Shown piece after piece: positions 9,801-19,764 of a DNA stretch of 35,403 bases (positions within the stretch are counted from its first letter, which is position 1; each line of letters begins with the position of its first letter). The translations under genes were made by a program, and so were the position numbers. Source of the DNA: Symbiodinium natans (lineage: Eukaryota > Sar > Dinophyceae > Suessiales > Symbiodiniaceae). The notes beneath the pieces were generated by a model. The model saw nothing but the letters and a program-made list of their open reading frames with translations, had not been told where the DNA came from and did no database searches. The stretch lies in NCBI GenBank assembly GCA_905221605.1, contig CAJNDS010001088.1, forward strand, positions 1 to 35,403, written 5' to 3'.

Positions 9801-11715
9801 GGGACCCCTTATATGCCCTCTACAAATAAGGGCGCATACATCAGAACCCTGTAAGGGAGGTCAGGGAGCATGGGAGCATACTAGGGGCCCGCGGAACTAC
9901 CCAAAGATATCCAAGGTTATTCAAACCCCTAAAGGCGGGCTTCGGCATCCTCACCCATATGCCACCTCATAAGTTTTTGCGCCCATCAACTGCTTAGTTG
10001 CTTTTCACTTCTTAAGGGAGGAGGTCATCAATACATGTTAAAGGAAGCTGTGTAGTTCGGACGGAATGTGGCAGCACACACTCATTGCGACGCATGGGCA
10101 CGTCGTCACAAACGGTTCCCCACTGGCCGTCGTGGAAGACTTCGACTCTGCCGGCCCAGCCGTCACCCTCGTGGAAGGCGCCCCGCCCGAGACGAATGGC
10201 CTGTCATGGCTCGTTTGCATTTCGCTTCCATTCGAAGCCTCAACCCTAAAGCTTAAAGCAAAATACAGAGAAAAAAACAAAACGCCGGAGCCAAGAGCAG
10301 TGTCATTCAGAGAGATGAGGCAAAAACAGACATGATCAGAGATGTGAGCACTTGAACATCTAGACCCTAGATGTTCGCAAACGCTCTAGTAGGGCGTTTG
10401 GGACTTCCCCCCGCGGCGCTCATCGCTGCTGCCGCAGCTGAGCGTCAATTGCTGAGGCAGGGACATTCGAAGAACTGGCTTGTGCGGAAATTGTGCATGG
10501 TCTGCCTGACAGTAAGCGGCAGTGAGCAGCACTGGCACCTAAATGGCACAAATTCAGAACACAGGCCCAGCATCGCCAGGTTCCGAGGGCGGCACAGGCG
10601 GCATACAGGACGTTATCTCTGTAGGTCTCGCGGATCCAATCGTCTGCGCAAGGGAAGTCGTCATCAGAGACCTCGCACTGCGGCTTGGCGGGCAGCTCGG
10701 GGATGTTAAGTGTGAGGTTGGAGGTGTCGAACTGGGCCTGGTCGCAGCTGTCGACAGCAGAGGCTGTCAGATCGTCCGCACTCAGCACGTCGATGTAGCA
10801 CTGCACTTGCCTTGCGGAGGTGTAAGCCACGTACCGGCTGGCGTTCGATTGAAGGATGAGGTCACGGGTGCTGTTGAAGAGGCTCTGCGCGCTGTCGTGG
10901 CAGTTGTCCCGCAAGCTGCACTGGTCCAATAGATGCGTGCGGAAGCTGCAGTAGCCAATCTCGAAGTCCTGCTGTTTGGCGTTGCACTCTTTTCTCCGCG
11001 CTTCATACGTGGCAGCAGCAGATTCAGAGTCCTGAACCAAGGTTTCGGTCAAGTTGGAAGCCGACCAGGCCCTGATGATGCCCTTGCATTCCGCGGCGCG
11101 CTGCGCATTCGCAGGGTCAGTGACGTCAGTGGACTGATCGCACTGTGCAAAGTCGCGCAAGCAACCTGGAGCGTCTGGGTGAGAGGCATACGGGCTTTGG
11201 AGGTGATCGTTCAGCTGAGTGCTGGCAAGAATTGCATTCCAGCGAGCCTGCTTCTGGTCCAGACGGCAATTGTCGTGTGACGACCCCAAGTCCTGCACGT
11301 CTTGCGGAACACTTCTGTTCAGCTGCGTGTTGCAGTCGGCCACGGCGCCCCGCGCCAACTCGAGCTGGTTGTTGTCCCGGGTCGCTGAGAGCTCGATCTC
11401 GTCGATGATCGCCTCCATGTCCTCTTTAATGGAGGCGAAGACTGCGGAGAAGTTGGCCTGGCTGATGTTCCAGACAGTGTAGTTTGGGTCGCCACTGCCG
11501 GCCCCTACCCTCGCCATGGCCATGCTACGAAGCTGCTGCTTGAGCTGTTCCACCGGCGCACCGCGGGCTCCGCTGCGGATCTGTGCCAGGGACAGCTCCA
11601 GGAAGGATGCTGGCATGGAGCGGACCTGCATGAACACGCCCTCCTCGCAGGTCTCTCCCTCACAGGTCTCGGGGGTCTGGCTCTGGCCATGTACCGCCAC
11701 GAACTCCAGCAGCAA
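5838..11715 (-). CDS. Gene 1: N-terminal Cys-rich region + SRCR + kelch protein (split gene)
   Basis: Composite gene assembled from exons that join in frame. The N-terminal exon lies at about 10420-11715 with its 3' boundary unresolved. SRCR exons are 10102-10200, 7233-7314, 7032-7106 and 6911-6963. Kelch exons are 6003-6836 and 5838-5912, with a TGA stop at 5838-5840. From the SRCR on, introns begin GT, GA, GC, GC and GA in that order and all end AG; the last four have G as the next exon base. Intron 1 is 2787 nt, the others 68-126 nt. The same structure recurs in genes 2 and 3. Joining the N-terminal exon to the SRCR rests on order, strand and the AG before SRCR exon 1, not on a resolved junction. 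The initiator codon was not found. The product is probably extracellular. Confidence 0.65.
6911..10200 (-). CDS. Gene 1 SRCR domain exons
   Basis: Four exons encode one scavenger receptor Cys-rich domain of 103 residues. Exon 10102-10200 contains GRVEVFHDGQWGTVCDD. Exon 7233-7314 contains DDTAAAVVCRQLGFERGG. Exon 7032-7106 contains GPVWLDRVACTGSES and WDCNF. Exon 6911-6963 contains GWGSHSCSHEEDVGV. Six cysteines sit at the usual group-A-like positions. All three internal junctions keep phase, and the Cys-to-Cys spacing across exon 1/2 is 12 residues as in the family. Exon 1 follows an AG and starts with Ala-Ile-Arg-Leu, the usual first strand. This copy is clearly diverged from those in genes 2 and 3. 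Confidence 0.8.
7315..10101 (-). other. Long intron 1 of gene 1
   Basis: A 2787-nt intron (GT...AG) at the position where genes 2 and 3 have introns of only 271 and 277 nt. It holds a CCCTAAA array (8400-8478), a short inverted TTTAGGG/CCCTAAA patch near 8580-8600, a GA run near 8110 and otherwise unremarkable sequence with no recognisable gene on either strand. Confidence 0.6.
8400..8478. repeat. Interstitial telomere-like array (CCCTAAA)n
   Basis: About eleven CCCTAAA units with several CCCTAAG variants, inside the long intron of gene 1. It is the only sizeable telomere-like array outside the right-hand 5 kb. Confidence 0.9.
10420..11715 (-). CDS. Gene 1 N-terminal Cys-rich exon
   Basis: An open frame beginning in [14 protein letters not shown], which could be the end of a signal peptide, followed by an acidic [11 protein letters not shown] stretch. 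A mainly helical region follows with N-glycosylation sequons (NYT, NIS, NFS, NRS, NST, NAS, NLT) and regularly spaced cysteines. The C-terminal half, with IGYC and later [11 protein letters not shown] and a Cys...Trp pair near the end, resembles a Cys-rich helical module I associate with predicted Symbiodiniaceae extracellular proteins; this is from memory. No in-frame ATG precedes residue Met of MQVRSMP, so either that is the start or an upstream exon supplies it. The tail from about 10590 to 10420 differs from genes 2 and 3 and may lie beyond the true splice donor. Confidence 0.6.
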   Translation of the reverse strand: MLLEFVAVHGQSQTPETCEGETCEEGVFMQVRSMPASFLELSLAQIRSGARGAPVEQLKQQLRSMAMARVGAGSGDPNYTVWNISQANFSAVFASIKEDMEAIIDEIELSATRDNNQLELARGAVADCNTQLNRSVPQDVQDLGSSHDNCRLDQKQARWNAILASTQLNDHLQSPYASHPDAPGCLRDFAQCDQSTDVTDPANAQRAAECKGIIRAWSASNLTETLVQDSESAAATYEARRKECNAKQQDFEIGYCSFRTHLLDQCSLRDNCHDSAQSLFNSTRDLILQSNASRYVAYTSARQVQCYIDVLSADDLTASAVDSCDQAQFDTSNLTLNIPELPAKPQCEVSDDDFPCADDWIRETYRDNVLYAACAALGTWRCWACVLNLCHLGASAAHCRLLSGRPCTISAQASSSNVPASAIDAQLRQQR

Positions 11716-11974
11716 CTCAGAGCTGTGGCAACAAACATGCAACAACACGGGCCCGCAAGAAGTGCATACGACTGCGAGGCCGGCGCCCTGCGGCTGCCGC
11801 TCTCTTTTGCGGCCGAGTTGCGAGCGCGAACTTCCAGAGCTGGGTTCCCATGTCGCTGGAAAGAGTTCGGCTCGGGAAAGAATAGCAATGGCTACAGCAC
11901 ACTGCTGGGCCCTGAGGGTAAATTCTGCGGAGGAAAGAGCAGAAACGTCACAGTTCACAGCCGGACTGTCTAGT

Positions 11975-13282
11975 CATCAGGATGCCTTCCTGCTCCCTGG
12001 CGCACTCGAACCAGCTCTTGGGGCACATTCGCAAGCCCACACCAGACATGTTGGGGCGCGACTCGCTGAGCTCTGCACATCCCACAGTAGCAACCCTGGC
12101 ATCCACAGCCTCGCGGGGAACTGCTATACTGCAGCATACTGTAGCCCTTGACAGAGCAGGGTTCGGACAGTCAGGCTCCTGAAGCCGATGTGACACCCCC
12201 TAAACCCATCTAAACCCTCTTCTTGAGTGTGTGACTATTCAGGCTCAAGATACACCGAACATTCGGGGTTGTTTCTCTCAAGCTGAGGAAGATCTAGGGT
12301 TCCAGAAGCAAGCGCCAGCCTTCGGGATGAGCCTTTGAGTCTTTGAGGCTCCAACATCTGCCAAAGGCAATCCTGACAGTCAATGACTTTGAAGTCTTAA
12401 GCGCTTTCCGCAACGCTTGGAGATGTCGGAGCGACTTGTTTCGACGCACAGCTTGCCACCCCGAAGGCCTTGGAGCACATTTCAATCTGAGGATAGGGCC
12501 GCCAAAGTCGTGAACCTCCATGAGACACAGGACACGCGAGTCGACAACCTTGCAATTCTTGCATGTTCGGAGCGTCGAATCATTTGACATCGACTTTGGG
12601 GCTTTTAAGGCTACGAGTTGAGGGTCTTTTTGTCTGGGTTTCAGGGATTAGCGCGTTGGGATTGTTCTTTGTTTGGGGGGGGGGGGGGGGCCCTACAAGC
12701 AAAATCCGACGGAAAACGCCGAAGGCCGCTTTGGAGTGTTTCGAGGCTGAGGGCACGATGCCCAAGGCTAGCCTGGCTTGGATTCCCCCAGCATGCGTGG
12801 TCTGGTCGCCATGCAGAAATTTGCAGAAACTCCTGCAGAGTGTATATCTCCCCAACCGACGCAGAAGCCCGCTGCGCAGCTCGAATGAAGATGCAAGATC
12901 ACACCGGCTCGCCTCCAGCTCAACCGCAGCTCAAGGGCTGGCGCAGCATCCCGACCTCTCGCACTAGCATGTTGCGCGGGCGCTTTCGGAACATTGTTGT
13001 TGTAATGCCGGTGTTGCAGCATTCTTGGCCTTTACTGATAACAACAGCTGACGCACCAAGCTCCATGGACAATGGTCATGTCTCCCGTTTAAAGGTGCAG
13101 CTGGCGACTGCCGCTTTGCTGCCGTACTTTTCGAAGCAAGGCTGACCAATATTCCTTCTCCATACACACAGCCCGTTCCTCGCCAATGCGTGGCAGGGGC
13201 TCTAGCAATGGCAGGGGCTCTATAAACGATTGCTGGGGTTAAAACGAGCCTCGGTCTGTTGGCCTGCAGGCCTGACCAGACT
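11975..13282. other. Spacer upstream of gene 1
   Basis: Lies between the 5' part of gene 1 and the 3' flank of gene 2. It holds the conserved block at 12360-12594 and a 16-base G run at 12675-12690. Minus-strand frames here are shifted by indels between copies, so it is probably promoter, 5' UTR or intron rather than coding. The missing first exon of gene 1 should be here. Confidence 0.5.
12360..12594. repeat. Conserved 5'-flank block, copy 1
   Basis: Nearly the same sequence (CAATCCTGACAGTCAATGAC to AATCATTTGACATCGA) occurs at 18965-19204 and 29339-29588, upstream of genes 2 and 3. Indels break every reading frame between the copies, which argues for regulatory or untranslated sequence. Confidence 0.7.
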
Positions 13283-13420
13283 CTCCTGTCGGCCAAAGCC
13301 GGTCCGAGTAGTTCGGCTCAGGCAGCGCCGCCAGGGCCAAGTTAAAAGTTGGAAGGATCTCTAGAATCTATAGAGGCACCTTCTCAAGTCCCAGTCTTCG
13401 TCCCCGCGGGCTCCTCGCCA
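13283..13420. other. Conserved downstream element of gene 2
   Basis: Second copy of the element at 5641-5760, below the gene 2 stop codon. Here the first hairpin reads CGGC-CAAA-GCCG. It continues with a TCTAGAATCTATAGA palindrome that the gene 3 copy also has. Confidence 0.55.
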
Positions 13421-13502
13421 CAACATGCAAAGAGCAAGACTCAAACACACAAAGCAGCGCCCAGAACCCCACAGGGCCCCCACATGCGTCCTCCTGCTAT
13501 CC

Positions 13503-14609
13503 TCAGGCCAGCAGCCTCCAAGTGTCTTGGTAACGGGTGGAACCGGTAACGCCGCCAAAAATCACCATGGCCTGCCATGCAGAACACACCAGATCGCATG
13601 ACACATCGCACGCAGGCAAAACCATAAGAACCTCGCGCTATCTCGCGCTGGCTTAGCTGCCCGCCTCAGATCCATCCTCGCGCGCCATCCAAACTGCTTG
13701 GTGCAAACGGCGTTTCGGCGGAATTGTACCGGAAAGATCGTCCACAAGTTTCCAGCCGCCGTCGCTGCTCCACTCTCGCACATCGTTTTGCTCGTCTGTG
13801 AGGGTTCTGCCCCCGAAAACGCGCATGGATCGTCTCGATGGGGACCATGCGGCCGATGTGGCATACAGTGCGACTGCACCAGCAGATGAGAAATACTCCC
13901 ATCGACCGCCGGATGGAATATTGGGGTCATAGGCCACGATGGAGTGCAAGATACTTCCGGAAGCTCCAACTCCGCCGTAAATCAACATCTTACCCCCGCT
14001 GCCAAGGTTGGAAGCCCAAACCGACACGTGCTCACTTCTAGCTCCTGCTATTTCAACATTGCCGTCCAGCAGGGTCCAAAAGCCGGTTTGGTATTGGGAA
14101 AATGAGAGTTCCCAAAGGTCGGCGAGGCGTCCCAAAGTGGGAACATAGTAGGCTCCTCCGTACATTAGCATACCACGGCCTGGGACCCAGATTGCAGAGG
14201 CATGGAGTCTTTTCGAAGGCGATCCAGCTCCACCAATGCCATCCGGATTCAGCTGACTCCACGTGCTGGTATTCAAATTGAACTCGTACAGATCATTCAT
14301 GGCTTCGGAGTCGTAGGTGGGCAGATCGTAGCCCGAGAAGATCAAGATACTGTTTCGACTGGAGCCGGTCCAAACGGACACGTGGTTCTGCCTTGGTGAG
14401 GGTGGCGTGCCAATCATCGGGGTTATTTGCGTCCACCGAGCTTGATCGTCTGCCTGGATGGTCAGCTTCCAGAAATCGCCCAGCCGGATTGGGCCGTCGC
14501 CTCGGCCTCCAAAAAGGTATGCCTCGGCACCGTTGGCCACGACCAGCGAGGCTGAATCTCGGGCACTTGGTGGCGGAGACATGCTGGTATTCAGCTGTAC
14601 CCACCCGGC
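13503..14609 (-). CDS. Gene 2 kelch propeller exons
   Basis: Exon 13677-14609 (311 codons) and final exon 13503-13571 (22 codons plus TGA). There are six kelch repeats, for example [30 protein letters not shown] and [13 protein letters not shown]. Blade 6 is divided by a 105-nt intron that begins GATGGA and ends [13 protein letters not shown] joins AMVIFGGV at exactly the position used in gene 1. Without splicing, a stop is met at 13653. The exon starts after CTGCCAG with AGWVQLN. The frame open upstream of it (to 14771) is taken as intron, because the equivalent gene 3 sequence carries a 4-nt insertion there. Blades 1, 2 and 6 are nearly identical to gene 3, while blades 3-5 are diverged. 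Confidence 0.82.
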
Positions 14610-17600
14610 CTGGCAGCTCAAGTTCCAAAGCGCGGTGTTGCTAAGGCTGCTGCGGTTTTGCGGCGGTAGCAATTTGCTGCGAACCGAGTGGTTGTTGCGT
14701 CCGCGAAATTCTGCTTGCACTTGCTCTGAGTATGGCTGGGACGTTTTATTGCAGCCGCGGTCACGCCGCATTACTGTTATCGCTTTTTCCTTGTGTGTGC
14801 TGACGGTAATCTGTGCCTAGCTATGGTTGATTCGTGTGGCGGTTGCCGTTGCCGTGTCATATGCGTTTTGACAGCGTTTCTTTTCCATGCTGCCGCCATT
14901 TGTTTCGTATGCTCTTAGCATCTCTTGGCGTGAAAAGGTTGTGCCCTCCCCCTCCTGCTTATGCTGCCTTTTTCTTGCTGAACTTTTTCCGTTATGTTAT
15001 CCAGTTACGAGACTGGGCCACAACCCTAAAGCCTGGGCCGTAACACGCTAAACCTTGACGTTTCGAGGTCCCAGGGTCTATAGGGTCTGAGGTCCAGGGC
15101 GAAGAGGGCTGAAGGCTCCCATCAAAGCGTCGCAAGATTCCTAGAATGCCCCAACCCAACCGAATCGCCCTCCATCAGGGCAATGCATAGCATGTCATCG
15201 TGATGGGAGCAGGCTCTTGTCAGAATGAGGCTCGCCCCGACCTCCCGAAAAATGCTGTCACTGCTTTGTGCCCTGTGATCAAACGTTCTAGCACGGATAG
15301 CAGACACCTCTGCGCATTGCTGGCGGTTCCCTTGCGGGGTCTGCAATGTACAGGTTGCACCTTGGGCTTACATTGTCTTCTGCACATATGGCTCACGTAT
15401 CACTCGTGTTCCACTTGCTCAGATTCGACTCCTGGTGGGGGCGCGGCCCCTGTCCCCTAGCAGAGACATGTGGCGAGGGTGGTAGGACTTGTCCCACTGG
15501 GGAGAGAGATACAGAAACGGAAGAACAACTGAGGGACGCCGCAGCAGAAGCAAAAAAGAGGTCGAGTATAGAAACCTGGAACGGTGTACCGCTGCTGCTC
15601 ATGTCATGTTTGTTGTGGTTGATATTGTTCATCGTTTGGTAGCCACCGTCGTTGCTGAAGATGTTGCTGCTGCTGTTTATACGCATGCAGGGTGGATCAT
15701 TGGTCGCAAACCCTGCCTGGCAGCGCACTCCGACATCCTCCTGGTGCGAGCAATTGTGAGAGCCCCATCCTGCGCTTCAGCTTCAAGGAGTGGCAGAGGA
15801 ATGTCAGGAATGTTGCACAGCTGCACAGCAGTCTGTGTGCATCAAACTCATGACTGAGGTGACTCTCTCAGAGATTGAGTCAACACAACTTGACGAATCA
15901 TGACAGAAACCTTGTTCTTTACAACTACTATCAACTATAATGATTTTTTGGCCTTGGAGCTGGGACCTTGGTGGCCCTCGAATCATGCTTGGACCTATAC
16001 TGTGCAGACACGCATGTCCATGGATGCACGGAGTGTATCCAAGCATGTACGCATAGCTCAAAGATGCAAAAGTATGTTAAGATACACCTGCCAGTGCTCA
16101 GCAAATACGGGGCACCACAAATGCACTTGTGCTGCGATGCTCCTGTACAAGTGGGAGTGGGTCTGTGAAGGTGCAGTGCCATGTTTGCACGATGCGTTAA
16201 GGCCTCAAAGTTGCAGTCCTACATAGATGCAAGTTTTACCTCGTCGCGGCCACCAACTCTCATTGAGCTATTTCATCATCGATCATCACATATCATCATC
16301 GTCGTCTGCGGATGCGTCGCGTCCTTGCCGTGGCCGCAACAACCTCCGTCGCCGTCGTCGTCGTCGTCGTCCTCGCCGTCGCCGTCGCCGTCGTCGTCGC
16401 TGTGGCTGCTGTGGTCACTGTTGTTGGCGCGCGGCGGGCAATCGCTTTTGTGCACGCTCTCACGGCAGCCTTTGCCCCACGCGCCATAAACTCAAGAACT
16501 TGAGGAGAACGATCACCGCGCCTGCAAAGTTGCAGTCCCAGAGGTGGGTCTCTGAGCCTGTGCACGCCACCTGATCCATCCACACGGGTCCACTTCCTCA
16601 GCACGGCTAGGAGCAGCTCGGACTTACACACATCTGCGCAAGTTGATGGCCAAGCTTCCGCCGCCAACACGTCCAAGACTGGTGCCGCCCAGATAACCCA
16701 GCTGATGGCAAACCACTTCAGCGGCATTGTCGTCGAACAACTCAGTGATCAGTGATCATGCATGAAGCGTATGAAACCCCTCATCGACCCACACATATCC
16801 CGCTGCATAGGGCAAAAATGTTGTAATGAGTATCAGACAGCAAACAGCATCACGGAGAAACAGCCTGCTATGTGAGAGAGGCCGTTCTTGTGTGTGCTTG
16901 CGAAGTGAGAGGTGTTCGAAGTGCGATACTATCATGCACGCTTGGCACGAATGCTATCTCATGTCGTCTTGCTCCAGCCCCTCCGCAAAGACATGATTCA
17001 GGCAAAGGCACGTCGTCACAAACACTTCCCCACTGGCCACTGTGGAAGATTTCAAGTCTGCCACTCCGGGGAGTGTCGCCATCGACCAGTCGGACCTGCA
17101 AGCTTTCGCGCCCATCCCAACTTCCCTTCCAGCAGCTTCAGCAGCTTCAGCAGATCATTATGTCTCTGCCTAGCTGGCTATTGAGGGGTCCCTCCACCCT
17201 TAAGTTGCCACTTAAGCCCGCTTCGTGGTCGTGAACGGGCAGCACTTGGACGAGTTTGCTGGCGCAAAGCATCGGGATGCCCGACACTGGACAGCACTGA
17301 GCCGGCGGCACTCGCAGCGGAGGTCGGTGGGGTTGTAGCGACGGCACATGGCCTGCCTCGAAGCGAACCACCAGGCCACGTGCAGCGAAACATGAGATTA
17401 GGAAGGCCTGTTGGCGGTTGGGTCTGAGGGCAGCGCAAGCAGCAAGGGGGGCGGCCGGAGGGAAGTCGCCGTAGTTCGCAGCGATCCAAGCTTGTGCGCA
17501 AGGGAAGTGGTCATCAGAGATCTCGCACTGCGGCTTGGCGGGCAGCTCGGGGATGTTGAGTGTGAGGTTGGACGTGTCGAACTGGGCCTGGTCGCAGCTG

Positions 17601-18565
17601 TCGACAGCAGAGGCTGTCAGATTGTCCGTGCTCAGCACGTCGATGTAGCACTGCACTTGCCTTGCGGAGGTGTAAGCCACGTAGCGGCTGGCGTTCGATT
17701 GAAGGATGAGGTCACGGGTGCTGTTGAACAGGCTCTGCGCGCTGTCGTAGCAAGTGTGCTGCCCACTGCATTGGTCCACCCACTGCGTGCGCAAGGTGCA
17801 GTAGCCAATCTCGAACTCCTGCTGGTCAACGTTGCATTCTTTTGTCTTCCTGCCCTCGTATGCGGCAACGGCAGAATCGTAGGTGGACTGCAGTGTGTCG
17901 AGCTGGCTGTAGTAGGTGCCTGCCCAATCACGGATGGCTTCGCTGCACTCTAGGGCCCGTTGGACATACTCCGTGCTGGTGATGTCATTCACCTCGCACC
18001 CACCTCGGCCGAAGTCTTGCAGGCAATCTTGGACAGATATAGGATTTTGAAGATGCGCCTCCAGGGCCAGGAAGGCGGCATCTCGGGCTGCGAGATCTGC
18101 TGCCTCTTGCACACGGCAAGCTCGGTGCAGTGCGCCCAAGTCCTGCACGTGTTGCGGAACACTTCTGTTCAGCTGCGTGTTGCAGTCGGCCACGGCGCCC
18201 CGCGCCAACTCGAGCTGGTTGTTGTCCCGGGTCGCTGAGAGCTCGATCTCGTCGATGATCGCCTCCATGTCCTCTTTAATGGAGGCGAAGACTGCGGAGA
18301 AGTTGGCCTGGCTGATGTTCCAGACAGTGTAGTTTGGGTCGCCACTGCCGGCCCCTACCCTCGCCATGGCCATGCCACGAAGCTGCTGCTTGAGCTGTTC
18401 CACCGGCGCACCGCGGGCTCCGCTGCGGATCTGTGCCATGGACAGCTCCAGGAAGGATGCTGGCATGGAGCGGACCTGCATGAACACGCCCTCCTCGCAG
18501 GTCTCTCCCTCACAGGTCTCGGGGGTCTGGCTCTGGCCATGGACGGCCACGAACTCCAGCAGCAA
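13503..18565 (-). CDS. Gene 2: N-terminal Cys-rich region + SRCR + kelch protein (split gene)
   Basis: Second copy of the composite gene. The N-terminal exon lies at about 17421-18565. SRCR exons are 17012-17095, 16659-16740, 16522-16596 and 15717-15769. Kelch exons are 13677-14609 and 13503-13571, with a TGA stop at 13503-13505. Introns within the SRCR-kelch part are 271 (GT), 62 (GA), 752 (GC), 1107 (GC) and 105 nt (GA), all ending AG. Positions and phases equal those of gene 1. A further Cys-rich exon may lie at 17212-17352. The initiator codon was not found. Sequence is very close to gene 3 over most of its length, so the duplication or its homogenisation is recent. Confidence 0.68.
14610..15716 (-). 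other. Intron 4 of gene 2
   Basis: 1107 nt, GC...AG, joining the last SRCR exon to the kelch exon. The part next to the kelch exon (to about 15095) is homologous to 21091-21590 in gene 3, and the part near 15590-15716 to about 25965-26099. Between these, gene 2 has about 490 nt and gene 3 about 4.4 kb of unrelated DNA. Confidence 0.65.
15717..17095 (-). CDS. Gene 2 SRCR domain exons
   Basis: One SRCR domain of 98 residues in four exons. Exon 17012-17095 contains [20 protein letters not shown] and QWGSVCDD. Exon 16659-16740 contains [19 protein letters not shown]. Exon 16522-16596 contains [15 protein letters not shown] and WDCNFA. Exon 15717-15769 contains [15 protein letters not shown]. It has six cysteines. 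An alternative donor GTAAGT at 16622-16627 would add about ten residues and a seventh Cys to exon 2. The GA donor fits the SRCR consensus better and is the only choice in gene 1. Confidence 0.82.
16328..16415. repeat. CGT/CCG-type trinucleotide microsatellite in intron 3 of gene 2
   Basis: Runs of GTCGTC and GCCGTC triplets lie inside the 752-nt intron 3. A shorter homologous tract is at about 26720-26757 in intron 3 of gene 3. Confidence 0.8.
17212..17352 (-). CDS. Candidate Cys-rich exon of gene 2
   Basis: After a GGCAG acceptor comes a 47-codon frame rich in cysteine ([16 protein letters not shown], then SKCCPF), ending TAA. A copy in gene 3 (27554-27712) keeps about 75 nt free of indels, with differences clustered at both ends. 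It sits between the N-terminal exon and SRCR exon 1 and may be an internal exon whose donor lies before the stop, or the end of a separate transcript. The exact boundaries are unresolved, and gene 1 has no obvious equivalent. Confidence 0.35.
   Translation of the reverse strand, partial: AMCRRYNPTDLRCECRRLSAVQCRASRCFAPANSSKCCPFTTTKRA
17421..18565 (-). CDS. Gene 2 N-terminal Cys-rich exon
   Basis: The same region as in gene 1, starting [14 protein letters not shown], with a near-identical first 140 residues, a clearly different central part, and a shared C-terminal module ([16 protein letters not shown]). The frame stays open to 17147, but similarity to gene 3 in that frame ends near the codons for CAALRP, so the true exon probably stops about there. 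The only upstream in-frame start-like codon is GTG at 18625. A 4-nt insertion relative to gene 3 just upstream of 18565 suggests the preceding sequence is not coding. Confidence 0.6.
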
Positions 18566-18579
18566 CTCAGAGCAGACTG

Positions 18580-19764
18580 TGGCAACAACATGCAACAACA
18601 CGGGCGCGCAAGAAGTGCATATCACTGCGGGGCCGGCGCCCTGCGGCTGCCGTTCTCTTTTGCGGCCAAGGTGCGAGCGCGAACTTCCAGAACTGGGTTG
18701 CCATGTCGCTGGAAAGAGTTCGGCTCGGGGTAAAGGAGCAATGGCTACAGCACACTGCTGGGCCCTGAGGGTATAAACAATTCTGCGGAGGAAAGAGCAG
18801 AGACGTCACAGTTCACACCCGGATTGTCTGTCTTCAGGTTGCCTTCCTGCTCCCTGGGTGACTATTCAGGCTCAAGATATCTCAAGATACACCGAACATC
18901 CGGGAGGTTGTTTCTGTCAAGCTGAAGCAAGCACCAGTCTTGGGGATGGGCCTTTGAGGTTCCAACATCTGCCACAGGCAATCCTGACAGTCAATGACTT
19001 TGAAGCGTTAAGCGCTTTGCGCAACGCTTGGAGATGTCGGAGCGACTTGTTTCGACGCACAGCTTGCCACCCCGAAGGCCTTGGAACACATGTCAATCTG
19101 AGGATAGGGCAGCCAAAGCCGTGAACCTCCATGAGAGGCCACGCCGCGAGTCGCCAGCCTTGCAATTCTTGCATGTTCGGAGCGTCGAATCATTTGACAT
19201 CGAGGCACCATGCCGAACGTCAACCCAGCATGCGAGGTGCAGAAACTTGCAGAAATTCCTGCAGAGTGTCTCCATGTATCTCCCCAACCATGCGCAGCCC
19301 TGTAAAGCCACCAAGTTTCACGCAGAAGCACCCGCTGCGGAGCTCGAAGGTGCCCATATCATATGTGGGTCCGCCAGAACCGCAGCACACAGATGTACAA
19401 AGATCAAAGATGCAATATCACACCGGCTCGCCTCCAGCTCAAAGGCAGCTCAATGGCTGGCGCGGCATCCCGACCTCTCGCAGAGGCATGCTGCGATTGT
19501 TGCAGTGCCGCTGCTGCAATTGGCCTTTAATTTGCTGGTAGCAACAGCTGACGCACTAAGCTCCATGGACAATGGTCATGTCTCCCACCTACAGGTGCAG
19601 CTGGCGACTCCCCCGCTTTGCTGCAGTACTTTTCGAATGACCAATATTCCTTCTCCATACACACAGCCCGCGTGGCAGGGGCTCAAGCAATGGCAGGGGC
19701 TCTATAAACGATTGCTGGGGTTAAAACGAGCCTCGGTCTTTTGGCCTGCAGGCCTGACCAGACT
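18580..19764. other. Spacer upstream of gene 2
   Basis: Separates gene 2 from the 3' flank of gene 3. It contains the conserved block at 18965-19204 and a region homologous to the gene 1 spacer, but lacks the poly-G stretch. No convincing coding sequence was seen on either strand. Confidence 0.5.
18965..19204. repeat. Conserved 5'-flank block, copy 2
   Basis: Second copy of the block at 12360-12594, about 400 nt upstream of the gene 2 N-terminal exon. It has small deletions at its right end (CATGAGAGGCC in place of the longer ATGAGACACAGGACACG). Confidence 0.7.

Noticed and set aside
10543-11280. Plus-strand frames opposite the N-terminal exons (also at 17411-17953 and 27814-28317)
   Set aside because: They are antisense shadows. 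The minus frames have conserved cysteines and glycosylation sequons across copies.
14610-14771. Upstream extension of the gene 2 kelch frame (54 codons)
   Set aside because: The gene 3 counterpart has a 4-nt insertion, and the CTGCCAG acceptor at 14610-14611 joins the kelch exon in phase to the SRCR, so this is intron.
16328-16415. Triplet repeat as a coding homopolymer run
   Set aside because: It falls inside intron 3 of gene 2 by exon phase and is shorter in gene 3, as expected for non-coding microsatellite.
16622-16627. GTAAGT as donor of SRCR intron 2 in gene 2
   Set aside because: It adds about ten residues absent from the SRCR consensus and has no equivalent in gene 1. It is kept only as an alternative splice form.
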